Of a stretch of DNA of 41,547 nt, positions 7,388 through 14,307 are shown in pieces. Made by a program: the position numbers and the translations under genes. Under the pieces are notes generated by a model. The model saw only the letters and a list, made by a program, of their open reading frames with translations, was not told where the DNA came from and ran no database searches. The stretch covers positions 1 through 41,547 of the forward strand of contig DPGK01000034.1 in NCBI GenBank assembly GCA_003523225.1, read 5' to 3'. The stretch comes from Clostridiales bacterium (lineage in GTDB: Bacteria; Bacillota; Clostridia; Oscillospirales; CAG-272). Each line of letters opens with the position of its first letter. Position 1 is the stretch's first letter.

Positions 7388-8860
7388 ATGAAACGCACAA
7401 TTCGTTTGATTTCCATCATTCTTTCCGTTCTCATGCTTGCGGCAATTTTTACGGGCTGCCGTGAGAACGGTGGGGATGTAACCACCACATCACCGGCAGA
7501 CAGCACAACAGCTACTCCGGAAACGCAGAGAACGCACGACGACAACGGCTATCTGCTTGACAGCCTTCCCGACGGGCTTAATTTCGGCGGTGAAAAGCTG
7601 ACCTTCCTTTATTGGAACGATGCTCCCTTTGCGGATTTTGAAGCAGAGACGAGCGACGACAAGATCATCAACGCCATCAATACGCGCAATATGACTGTTT
7701 CCGACAGGCTTGGCGTAACCTTTGAGTGGATTGGCATACCCGGAAACACAAAAAACCGTGAGTCTTTTGCCACCACGGTGCGGGGAAGTACGGAGACAAA
7801 TTCGGGGGATTTTGACATCGTTTCCGCGCACAGTCTCGTCGGTCAGGATCTTTTCGTTCAGGATCTGCTTGCGGATCTGAACGAGGTGAACTATCTTGAT
7901 TTTTCAAAGCCGTGGTGGCCGGGACAGCTCACCGAGGCGGCAACTGTCGGCAAAAAGCTCGGCTTTGCCTCCGGCGATATATCGACCAATATGCTTTGGT
8001 ATATGACAGTGATGTTCTACAATGTAAGCCTTGCCGAGACCTACGGAATTGAGGATCTGCACGACGTTGTGCTTTCAGGTAAGTGGACGCTTGAAAAGAT
8101 GGAGACTGTCATAAAGAACACCTATATGGACACAAATTCAAGCGGAATAAAGGACGTGGGCGACAAGTTCGGTTTTTACTGTCCGAAAACCACGCTTGAT
8201 TCCTTCCTGTTCGGCAGCGGTATAAGGGTCATCGACCACGACGAAGACGGAATGCCAAAAGTGTCTGACGATTACGGAAGCGAGAAAACTATTAGTCTTG
8301 TCGAGCGCCTGTGCAGTATGTTCTACGATTCCAACGACGCCATGACGACAAGCTCCTATAATGGAACGAACTTTGCAGCCGGCGAATATGTTCTTTATTC
8401 GAACTATGCTCACAACGCCGCCAACACCTTCAAGGATGTTGCCTTTGACATGAGCGTGCTGCCTTTCCCGAAATACGATGAATCGCAGGAAAATTATATA
8501 ACCACCGAGTCGTTCAGCTATTCCATCTACATGATACCTTCCGACGCCAAAAACAAGGATATGTCGGGAGCGGTGATCGAGGCGCTGGCTTCCTCGGCGT
8601 ACCGCACCACCACTCCGGCAATATTTGAAATGTCCCTTAAGGTCAAATATGCGCTTAACAACAAGACCTCGCAGGTCTATGACCTCATAAAGGGCAATAT
8701 CTGCTTTGACCTTGGACGTATGTTCGGCGCAAGCCTTGATAACCAGACCCATGTAGCTTTCCGCAACGCTATTGCCAATAATGAACGTTCATGGGCGGTG
8801 ACCTACGCCGGGCTTGAGAAGGTTCTGAAGGCAAAACTTGTCGATCTGTTCGGAAGCTGA
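7388..8860 (+). CDS. Extracellular sugar-binding lipoprotein (family 1 solute-binding)
   Basis: A 490-residue lipoprotein with signal segment, lipobox IFTGC (Cys24), a threonine-rich linker and a large solute-binding domain: LTFLYWNDAPFADFE near the N-terminus, an ITTESFSYSIYMIPSDAKN stretch and alternating charged/aromatic strands typical of carbohydrate ABC-transporter binding proteins from gut Clostridia. An upstream in-frame ATG at 7370 exists, but the ATG at 7388 follows AAGGCGGAA at better spacing and starts directly with the signal peptide. No MalF/MalG-type permease or ATPase is in the operon, so it must dock with a transporter encoded elsewhere. The ligand is unknown; kinase and aldolase neighbours suggest a sugar or sugar acid. 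Confidence 0.8.
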   Translation: MKRTIRLISIILSVLMLAAIFTGCRENGGDVTTTSPADSTTATPETQRTHDDNGYLLDSLPDGLNFGGEKLTFLYWNDAPFADFEAETSDDKIINAINTRNMTVSDRLGVTFEWIGIPGNTKNRESFATTVRGSTETNSGDFDIVSAHSLVGQDLFVQDLLADLNEVNYLDFSKPWWPGQLTEAATVGKKLGFASGDISTNMLWYMTVMFYNVSLAETYGIEDLHDVVLSGKWTLEKMETVIKNTYMDTNSSGIKDVGDKFGFYCPKTTLDSFLFGSGIRVIDHDEDGMPKVSDDYGSEKTISLVERLCSMFYDSNDAMTTSSYNGTNFAAGEYVLYSNYAHNAANTFKDVAFDMSVLPFPKYDESQENYITTESFSYSIYMIPSDAKNKDMSGAVIEALASSAYRTTTPAIFEMSLKVKYALNNKTSQVYDLIKGNICFDLGRMFGASLDNQTHVAFRNAIANNERSWAVTYAGLEKVLKAKLVDLFGS

Positions 8861-8870
8861 AAGGATATTC

Positions 8871-10217
8871 ATGTATATTGCTATTGATGCGGGAAGCAGC
8901 TTTCTGAAGCTTGCAAAGCTCAAATTGCAGGGGGAAAATGTATCTGTCCTTGAAAGCGAGCGGCGCGCAGTAAAAAGAGTGCCTGATACTCAGCCTTATA
9001 AATATGAATATGACATTGCCGGAATAGTGGGGCAGGTGCGGGACTACATCGACCGCGCCGCGCCCGCCGGCAACATTGAGGGGATACTTATAACCGCACA
9101 GATGCACGGCTATGTGCTGAGGAACAACGCAACCGGCGAATGCTCGAATTATATCTCCTGGCAGGATGAACGCTGTCTTGCCGTACATGGCGGGGAATCG
9201 TACCTTGACAGACTGCGCCGACTGATACCCGCCGGTCTTATAGCACGCAGCGGCATGAGACTTAAGTGCGAAATGGCGCTTTGCAACCTTTATGCCGATG
9301 CCGCAGAGAGAGGGCTTGAGCTTTCGGACGGGTATGAGCTGTTTACCCTTGGTTCATACATGATAAATTCCCTCTGCGGCAGAAACATAACTCACATCAC
9401 AAGCGCCGTGCCGACCGGATTTTACGATCTTCAGGCGGGAGGTGTGCCCAACCGCGAGCTGCTTGAGCTGCTCGGTATGGGGGGGCTTCGACTCCCGGAG
9501 GTCACGGACGGTTTTTCCCCTTGCGGGGAATACCGTCCCGCCGGGGCGGGAGCAGGAATACCGGTGTATCCTGATGTCGGAGATCAGCAGGTATGTATAC
9601 TCGGCGGCGGGCTTGACTGCGGCAGTCTGAATATTAACATCGGAACGGCAACGCAGATGTCCTCTGTCTGTGCAGACTGGGAGCCGGGATTCTATGACAG
9701 CATATACGAGCTGCGCCCGTATTTCGGAGGGAGATTCCTCAGGACCGTAACAAAGCTGCCAGGCGGCAGGTCACTTCAGGTCATTGCCGACTTTTTTGCC
9801 GACGCCGTGCGTACCTTTGCCGGAGTCAGTATGACTCCGCCGCAGGTGTGGGATATCATTATGACGATAGCGGGGGACACGGACGCAACGCTTGAAGTCA
9901 AGACGGGCTTCTTCCGCGGACTGCTCTACAACGAAGGCGCGATAAAGGGAATTGACGCGTCAAATCTGAATTGCCGCGAGCTTGCCTCGGGCGCATTTGC
10001 CGACCTTGCGCGTGTGTATGACGGTATTATTCCCGTTATAGACACGGCGGGCGAAGCCGGAAGGATAATGATATGCGGAAAATTCGGGGAGGTCGTGCGC
10101 GAACACCTGCGCGGACTGCCGAATGCACGCAGATATGACATCGGGCTTGCGCCGGATGCCGAAAACAGCTTCCGGGGGCTTGGAATGCTCGTCGGTCGGA
10201 ACAAGGACATAAATTAA
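8871..10217 (+). CDS. FGGY-family carbohydrate kinase, sedoheptulokinase-like
   Basis: A 448-residue FGGY kinase. The N-terminal ATP-binding fold begins YIAIDAGSS, QMHGYV and ISWQDER follow the pattern of the sugar-binding half, and the second domain has GDQQVCILGGG and NINIGTATQ near the middle. The pattern MHG plus WQD is closest to sedoheptulokinase-like members, but substrate cannot be read from sequence. The start at 8871 follows AAAGGATA and begins at the conserved strand; an earlier in-frame ATG at 8838 lies inside the previous gene. It would phosphorylate the imported or released sugar before the aldolase encoded directly downstream (one-base gap) splits it. Confidence 0.8.
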   Translation: MYIAIDAGSSFLKLAKLKLQGENVSVLESERRAVKRVPDTQPYKYEYDIAGIVGQVRDYIDRAAPAGNIEGILITAQMHGYVLRNNATGECSNYISWQDERCLAVHGGESYLDRLRRLIPAGLIARSGMRLKCEMALCNLYADAAERGLELSDGYELFTLGSYMINSLCGRNITHITSAVPTGFYDLQAGGVPNRELLELLGMGGLRLPEVTDGFSPCGEYRPAGAGAGIPVYPDVGDQQVCILGGGLDCGSLNINIGTATQMSSVCADWEPGFYDSIYELRPYFGGRFLRTVTKLPGGRSLQVIADFFADAVRTFAGVSMTPPQVWDIIMTIAGDTDATLEVKTGFFRGLLYNEGAIKGIDASNLNCRELASGAFADLARVYDGIIPVIDTAGEAGRIMICGKFGEVVREHLRGLPNARRYDIGLAPDAENSFRGLGMLVGRNKDIN

Positions 10218-10218
10218 A

Positions 10219-10974
10219 ATGAAGGAAACAGAGAAAAAAGAGCTTGAAAAGGGAAGTATGCTCAGCGAGGTGTGCTTTCCCAACATCGCAATGATGTATA
10301 AAAACGCCGGGCTTGATTTTACTATCATCGACTGCGAGCACGGTGCGTTTGATTACAGTCAGGTCGCGGCGACGGTCACGGCGTTCCGCCTTTCCGGAGT
10401 GCGGGCGATAGTACGCATTCCGGAGATACGCCGCGAACCTGTAACAAAGTATCTTGACATGGGTGCCGACGGGCTGTTGGCGCCTATGGTAAAGGATTCC
10501 GCCGACGCCGCAAGGCTTGTCGGCTTCGGAAAATATCCGCCGGTCGGAAATCGGGGACTGTCGATAAACCGTGCGCACAGCCGGTACAGCCCCGGTGACC
10601 TTGACGCATATCTTGCCGCGGCTAACCGACGTGTAAGGATATATGCTCAGATCGAGCTGTGCAGCGCGCTTGAGGATGCGGAAAATATTGCCGCACTGGA
10701 CGGCATTGACGGTCTTTTTGTCGGTCCGACCGACCTTTCCATGGCGCTTGGCGTATTCAATAAGCTCGATTCTCCGGTTCTGCTCGACGCCTGCCGCCGC
10801 GTTGCGGAGGCTGCCGCAAAATCCGGAAAGGTATCCGGCATCATAACCGGAAACATGGGGCTGATAAGCGCATGCCGCGGGTTCGGCATGAGCATCTTCT
10901 GCATGGGCAGTGAAACACGGCTGCTCTCCGGCGGGCTTGCCGGAATCGGCGAAAAGCTCGGCGCACTTGCGTGA
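10219..10974 (+). CDS. HpcH/HpaI-family class II aldolase
   Basis: A 251-residue TIM-barrel aldolase of the HpcH/HpaI/2-keto-3-deoxy-sugar-acid group. Key segments are IDCEHG near 34-39 (catalytic His region), LDMGADGLLAPMV, the metal ligand Glu in QIEL near 142, and GLFVGPTDLS carrying the metal-ligand Asp. Such enzymes reversibly cleave 2-keto-3-deoxy (sugar) acids to pyruvate or its phosphate plus an aldehyde, using a divalent metal. It ends the operon and lies one base after the kinase, pointing to a kinase/aldolase catabolic route for a sugar acid. A citrate-lyase-beta-like role is less likely because the catalytic pattern is that of HpcH. Confidence 0.82.
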   Translation: MKETEKKELEKGSMLSEVCFPNIAMMYKNAGLDFTIIDCEHGAFDYSQVAATVTAFRLSGVRAIVRIPEIRREPVTKYLDMGADGLLAPMVKDSADAARLVGFGKYPPVGNRGLSINRAHSRYSPGDLDAYLAAANRRVRIYAQIELCSALEDAENIAALDGIDGLFVGPTDLSMALGVFNKLDSPVLLDACRRVAEAAAKSGKVSGIITGNMGLISACRGFGMSIFCMGSETRLLSGGLAGIGEKLGALA

Positions 10975-11104
10975 GTGCAGTGATGTGCGATGACACACTC
11001 AGGCGATAACGGTAAAGGCTGCAGTTTACTTTCAAAGCGCGCGCTCGTGCGCGACGGCGACTGGGCACCGGCGTGACCCGCAGGCTCCAACGGAATAAAA
11101 AAAG

Positions 11105-11149
11105 AAAATACCGAACGAGACTTTAGAAAGCCTTTCGTTCGGTATTTTT
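11105..11149. terminator. Bidirectional terminator between aldolase and GntR genes
   Basis: Fourteen-base arms aaaataccgaacga (11105-11118) and tcgttcggtatttt (11135-11148) are flanked by A-runs on the left and T-runs on the right. It can stop both the plus-strand operon and the minus-strand regulator, whose stop codon it overlaps. Confidence 0.85.
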
Positions 11150-11822
11150 AATTCTGACAGCTTCCTTCTATCAGATCCATAGCCATAAGCGCCTTTTTCA
11201 GTGCGTAGTCGTGATGCTCGTTGAATTTCTGAAGGCAGACATCAAGAGTATCGTTCATCAGCGACTGCGCCAGCGTCATATGGCGGCTGTTGTATTCGTC
11301 GGTAAACTGGCGCTCATAAAGCGGGACGTTAATAGAAAAAATGGTAAAAAGCGTGGGCGCTATCGTTGCGTATGCGTTTACCATGTATCTGTTGCCCGAC
11401 ATTTCAATAACCGCGCCGTGAAAGGCAAGGTCCTCGGCAATGCTTCCGGTTGAGGGGCTTCCTTCAAGCAGCTCCATAAGGCGCACCAGCGGAGCGTATT
11501 TTCGTTCCCGCTTGAATATATCCTTAACCGCATTCGTTTCGATGTAATGACGGTAGTCATAGAGATCGAGCAGGTCAGAGCGCTCAAACGGGACGATCTG
11601 CTTGCAGCCGTTGTCGAGCATTACTATCATGCCCTCCTTCTCAAGCTGCTGGAAGATGGTCCTTACCGGGCTGCGGCTGATGCCGTACTTCTGGCAGACC
11701 GACTGTTCCGTCAGCTTCTGACCGGGCTTCAGCTTTCTGGTTATTATGTCGGCGCGTATCTGGCGCAGTATGGCCTCTGACGCTGCGCTGCGGAGCGGGA
11801 CGCTCCCTTTGATGCTTTCCAT
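11148..11822 (-). CDS. GntR/FadR-family transcriptional regulator (FCD domain)
   Basis: A 224-residue regulator. The N-terminal winged helix-turn-helix is clear (LTEQSVCQKYGISRSPVR, about 38-55). The C-terminal all-helical FCD ligand domain shows DLAFHGAVIEMSGN and a later H-x3-AQSL, the usual metal and ligand-binding pattern. Regulators of this class sense sugar acids and small carboxylates and repress catabolic operons. Being convergent with a kinase/aldolase operon, and sharing a TGTATAC motif between its own -10 region and the operon promoter, it probably controls both. The ligand is likely the pathway's sugar acid or its phosphate. Confidence 0.88.
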   Translation of the reverse strand: MESIKGSVPLRSAASEAILRQIRADIITRKLKPGQKLTEQSVCQKYGISRSPVRTIFQQLEKEGMIVMLDNGCKQIVPFERSDLLDLYDYRHYIETNAVKDIFKRERKYAPLVRLMELLEGSPSTGSIAEDLAFHGAVIEMSGNRYMVNAYATIAPTLFTIFSINVPLYERQFTDEYNSRHMTLAQSLMNDTLDVCLQKFNEHHDYALKKALMAMDLIEGSCQN

Positions 11823-11859
11823 GAGATCCTCATTTTCTTTCGTTTGTTACGTTAATAAA

Positions 11860-11888
11860 AGTATACATCAAAATTCCGGGCTTGTCAA
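11860..11888 (-). promoter_or_regulatory. Promoter of the GntR gene
   Basis: On the minus strand TTGACA (11883-11888) and TATACT (11860-11865) are 17 bases apart. The -10 box overlaps a gtatacat sequence shared with the operon upstream region, consistent with autoregulation. Confidence 0.75.
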
Positions 11889-12252
11889 CAGCGAAAGCCT
11901 GTCAGAGGGTATGACGCGGCGTATTTATCGCCGATATGGGGCAAAAAAGTCGCCGGGTTCAGATAACTGACCCAAAATAAATCTTATATTCTGATGATCG
12001 GCGCGGCAGCATACCCCTGCACCGCCTTCGGTTTCTCAGTGACCGCAAGCAAGGTCTTGCATGGAGAGCGGGATATGTAGTCTCATATATACCGATTCTG
12101 CTGTTTTCTGCGTAAAGCACCGGATTGCCGTTTTCGTGGGGCGACCATCGGTAGTCCTCAGAACGTCGATCTGTCACTGATGAATACGGACGACCGATGG
12201 TCGCCCGTGCGATGTCGCGCCTCTGTCGCATGAGGTCGGGCAAGCAAAACAC
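11889..12252. other. Gene-free region with a long inverted repeat
   Basis: No convincing gene. It contains perfect 14-base arms gggcgaccatcggt (12139-12152) and accgatggtcgccc (12193-12206) separated by 40 bases, able to form a long stem. No T-run follows, so it is not a standard terminator. It lies downstream of mscS beyond that gene's own terminator. Confidence 0.5.
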
Positions 12253-12291
12253 AAAAAACGGGACGGCAGCCGGATGATGTCGCCCCGTTTT
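12253..12291 (-). terminator. Terminator of the mscS-like gene
   Basis: Read on the minus strand, aaaacggg and cccgtttt arms (12284-12291 and 12255-12262) close a stem ending in a six-T run. It lies 22 bases after the channel gene's stop. Confidence 0.75.
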
Positions 12292-12313
12292 GCGGTGCTT
12301 CTTAAGATCGCGC

Positions 12314-13147
12314 TTATTTGCTGATGATGTGGATGTCTCTCTGGGGGAAGGGAATTTCGATCCCTTTTTCCTCAAAGGCTGCCTTGACGGCTTCATTGAT
12401 GTCAAAGTTCACCGTCCAGTAATCGTCGTTTTTTGCCCAGACACGCAGGACGAAGCTGATGCTGGAATCGCCGAATTCGGAAAGGCGGCAGAACGGCTCT
12501 TTTCCTTCCTCTTTAACTACCAATTCATGTTTGTCGGCAATTTCAAGCAATGTCTGCCGCACCAACTCGGTGTCGGTGCCGTAAGCGACGCCGAAGGTGA
12601 AATCAAGGCGGCGGCACTCCTCAACAGAGACATTGGTTACAATGCTGTTGGCGGCTGAGGCGTTGGGTACGGTGATGTGCCGGTTATCAGGAGTTCTGAG
12701 GCGGGTGTAAAAGAGATTGATATCCACCACAGTTCCGGAAACGTCGGCAACGGTGATAAAGTCACCGAGGGAGAAGGGACGCAGAAACATTATGGTGATC
12801 CCGCCCGCTATGTTGGACAGTCCGCCTTGCAACGCCAGGGCAATAGCCGCGCCGGCGGAAGCGATGACGGTGGTGATCGAGGCTGTCTGCACGCCCATCG
12901 TGCCTACAACGCAGGCGATCAGTATCACGCGGAGCGCTATTATAATGGCGCTGGTAATGAATCTGTGCAGTGTCGGGTCGGTTTTGTCTGCCATTTTGCT
13001 CTTTGAGAGCTTTTTGACTGCCCATCCGATCAGCTTCCAGCCTAAGCAGAGAAAGATCAGGCAGAGGATGACACGGGTGATGGGATTATCCATGAGTTCG
13101 CTGATAAAGTTCAGGATCGGGGTGAGAGTGTTTTCGATAAGATCCAT
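12314..13147 (-). CDS. mscS: Small-conductance mechanosensitive channel, MscS family
   Basis: A 277-residue MscS-type channel of the minimal length. Hydrophobic helices lie at about 22-45 and 66-85, and the pore helix TM3 shows the Ala/Gly-rich packing pattern (IASAGAAIALALQGGLSNIAGGI, split here into adjacent Ala and Gly rich parts) followed by FLRPFSLGDFI, the start of the cytoplasmic beta domain. The family opens under membrane tension and releases solutes during osmotic downshock. A near-perfect promoter lies 57 bases upstream and a terminator directly downstream, so it is a single-gene unit. The 36-base repeat just above its -35 box is unexplained. Confidence 0.9.
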   Translation of the reverse strand: MDLIENTLTPILNFISELMDNPITRVILCLIFLCLGWKLIGWAVKKLSKSKMADKTDPTLHRFITSAIIIALRVILIACVVGTMGVQTASITTVIASAGAAIALALQGGLSNIAGGITIMFLRPFSLGDFITVADVSGTVVDINLFYTRLRTPDNRHITVPNASAANSIVTNVSVEECRRLDFTFGVAYGTDTELVRQTLLEIADKHELVVKEEGKEPFCRLSEFGDSSISFVLRVWAKNDDYWTVNFDINEAVKAAFEEKGIEIPFPQRDIHIISK

Positions 13148-13203
13148 TTTTTGTTCCTTTCTTTTGCCGTTACCGAGCGGCAGTGATGTTGTAAAACTCT
13201 ACT

Positions 13204-13232
13204 ATTATATCATGTTTGGTCGAACTGGTCAA
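13204..13232 (-). promoter_or_regulatory. Promoter of the mscS-like gene
   Basis: On the minus strand TTGACC (13227-13232) and TATAAT (13204-13209) are separated by 17 bases. The dispersed 36-base repeat begins four bases upstream of the -35 box, where an UP element would lie. Confidence 0.8.
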
Positions 13233-13235
13233 GAG

Positions 13236-13271
13236 AAAACGCATTTTGGAGACATATCCCGAAAAAAATTT
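13236..13271. repeat. 36-base dispersed repeat, copy 2
   Basis: Partner of 3063-3098 (33 of 36 identical). It sits immediately upstream of the mscS promoter -35 box on the minus strand. Flanking sequence is not conserved between the copies. Confidence 0.6.
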
Positions 13272-13389
13272 ATCAAATATCTGCCGGTAAGTCCCGGGCG
13301 GCAGGATAACTTGTATCTTCAGCTGATTTTTTCACACAGTATTTTTTGTAAAATACCGCCCGTTTTTTGCTTGGACGAGAAAAAATATA

Positions 13390-13418
13390 TTGCATAATTC
13401 TGAAATATATGATACAAT
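13390..13418 (+). promoter_or_regulatory. Promoter of the small RRXRR-like gene
   Basis: TTGCAT (13390-13395) and TACAAT (13413-13418) with a 17-base spacer. Transcription would start near 13425, so the leader contains both copies of the tandem repeat that surrounds the start site. Confidence 0.6.
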
Positions 13419-13427
13419 TGACTTGCA

Positions 13428-13508
13428 CAGGGGGATGACACCCATAACAAAAAACGGTATGTGCAGATGCAGATCGGGACAAGGGGGCGACACCCATAGA
13501 AAAAAACG
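13428..13508 (+). repeat. Tandem duplication of a start region (52-base period)
   Basis: Two related segments, caggggg-atgacacccata-aca (from 13428) and caaggggg-cgacacccata-gaa (from 13480), repeat the same Shine-Dalgarno-like G-run, gacaccc spacer, ATA and A-rich continuation, 52 bases apart. Only the second is in frame with the downstream coding sequence. Confidence 0.65.
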
Positions 13509-13957
13509 TTATTGTTGTTGATGAGCAGGGAAATGAATATGAAGCGACCTACCCGAAACGGGCAAAAGGTCTTGTAAAGAACGGCAGGGCGCGCTTCGTA
13601 GCTGAAAACAAGATATGCCTTGCGTGTCCTCCGCTCAATTTTAAGGAGGAAAAAACCATGTCTAATAAAACAATAAGCAAAGAACAGGTCTTCAATCAGA
13701 TAACAGAGCTTCAGAAAAGCCTTGAATCCATTGATAAGATACTTTTCAAGATTCAATGCGTAAGCGATTCTCAGTCTTGTGTTGAACCGGAGGAGGGCGA
13801 GCCGATCACGCTTGACTATATGCCTGAGGTCGCGCTCGAAAAGATCAAGGCGATACGTGAGATAGTTATGTCAAGAGAACATACCATCAACACGATGCTT
13901 GATTTTTACCTGTCGGTTTATCAGGAATCGGAAAACGACGAAAAGAAATTACAATAG
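13496..13957 (+). CDS. Small two-part protein with RRXRR/PLMP-like N-terminus
   Basis: The open frame runs 153 codons from ATA at 13496, but the only in-frame ATG is at 13658, giving 99 residues. The upstream 54 codons read VIVVDEQGNEYEATYPKR and then AKGLVKNGRARFV, which resembles the RRXRR (PLMP) domain at the N-terminus of IscB-type nucleases; no HNH or RuvC part follows. A G-run lies eight bases before the ATA, as expected for a start, yet ATA is rarely used. The ATG at 13658 has a perfect AAGGAGG seven bases upstream. The 99-residue part is helical and acidic, without a recognised domain. Possible readings: ATA initiation giving a long and a short product, or a mutated start leaving only the short one. 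I recall similar proteins in gut Clostridia, function unknown. Confidence 0.6.
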   Translation: MEKNVIVVDEQGNEYEATYPKRAKGLVKNGRARFVAENKICLACPPLNFKEEKTMSNKTISKEQVFNQITELQKSLESIDKILFKIQCVSDSQSCVEPEEGEPITLDYMPEVALEKIKAIREIVMSREHTINTMLDFYLSVYQESENDEKKLQ

Positions 13958-13984
13958 ATTTTCGTCCTAATACCCATACCGTAA

Positions 13985-14012
13985 GATCCCGAGCGCTTTT
14001 GCGCTCGGGATC
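13985..14012. repeat. Perfect 12-bp hairpin without T-run
   Basis: Arms gatcccgagcgc (13985-13996) and gcgctcgggatc (14001-14012) with a TTTT loop. It follows the small gene by 27 bases. With no T-run on either side it may block exonucleases at the mRNA end rather than terminate alone. A hairpin of the same style occurs at 31489-31521. Confidence 0.6.
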
Positions 14013-14133
14013 GCTGGTTGTCGGCAAAAGGTACAACGACTGTAAAGTTGCATAAAACCTCAACCCGCTTTTTCTTTGATGAAGCAGGCGCAAAGAAAAA
14101 GCTTGGCAAAAAGAAAGCGCCATAAGGGGATCT

Positions 14134-14200
14134 CGCCGCCCGCAGGCGGCGATGAGGGCTACGCGCCCTCAACTGCGCCGCCTTTTGAAAAAGGCGGGCG
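14134..14200. repeat. Three-hairpin intergenic palindromic element
   Basis: Three stems follow one another: cgccgcc/ggcggcg (14134-14140/14145-14151), gagggc/gccctc (14154-14159/14165-14170) and gccgcctttt/aaaggcgggc (about 14177-14199). Directly upstream is a lysine-codon-like A/G-rich stretch (14080-14120). The compact run of stems looks like a REP/BIME-type dispersed intergenic element rather than a gene. No other feature explains 14013-14250. Confidence 0.55.
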
Positions 14201-14253
14201 AAAACTTTTCATCATTTTGCCCCATGTGCGGAATTTTCTGTCGTTTTATATGT

Positions 14254-14279
14254 ATCCGGCTTATGCCGGGTGTTTTTTT
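14254..14279 (+). terminator. Rho-independent terminator, plus strand
   Basis: Seven-base stem atccggc (14254-14260) and gccgggt (14265-14271) with TTAT loop and seven Ts at 14273-14279. It faces the plus strand, so it would end the transcript of the small gene about 300 bases upstream and protect the 3' end of the opposing pyr operon. No U-rich terminator is obvious for pyrB on the minus strand. Confidence 0.7.
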
Positions 14280-14307
14280 CTGCCGACGGGCAGTGCGGCG
14301 GGTGAGC

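Noticed and set aside
10036..10998. 320-residue minus-strand frame opposite kinase and aldolase
   Set aside because: Covers two well-supported plus-strand genes, rich in Cys/His/Arg as shadows are, and has no promoter or ribosome site.
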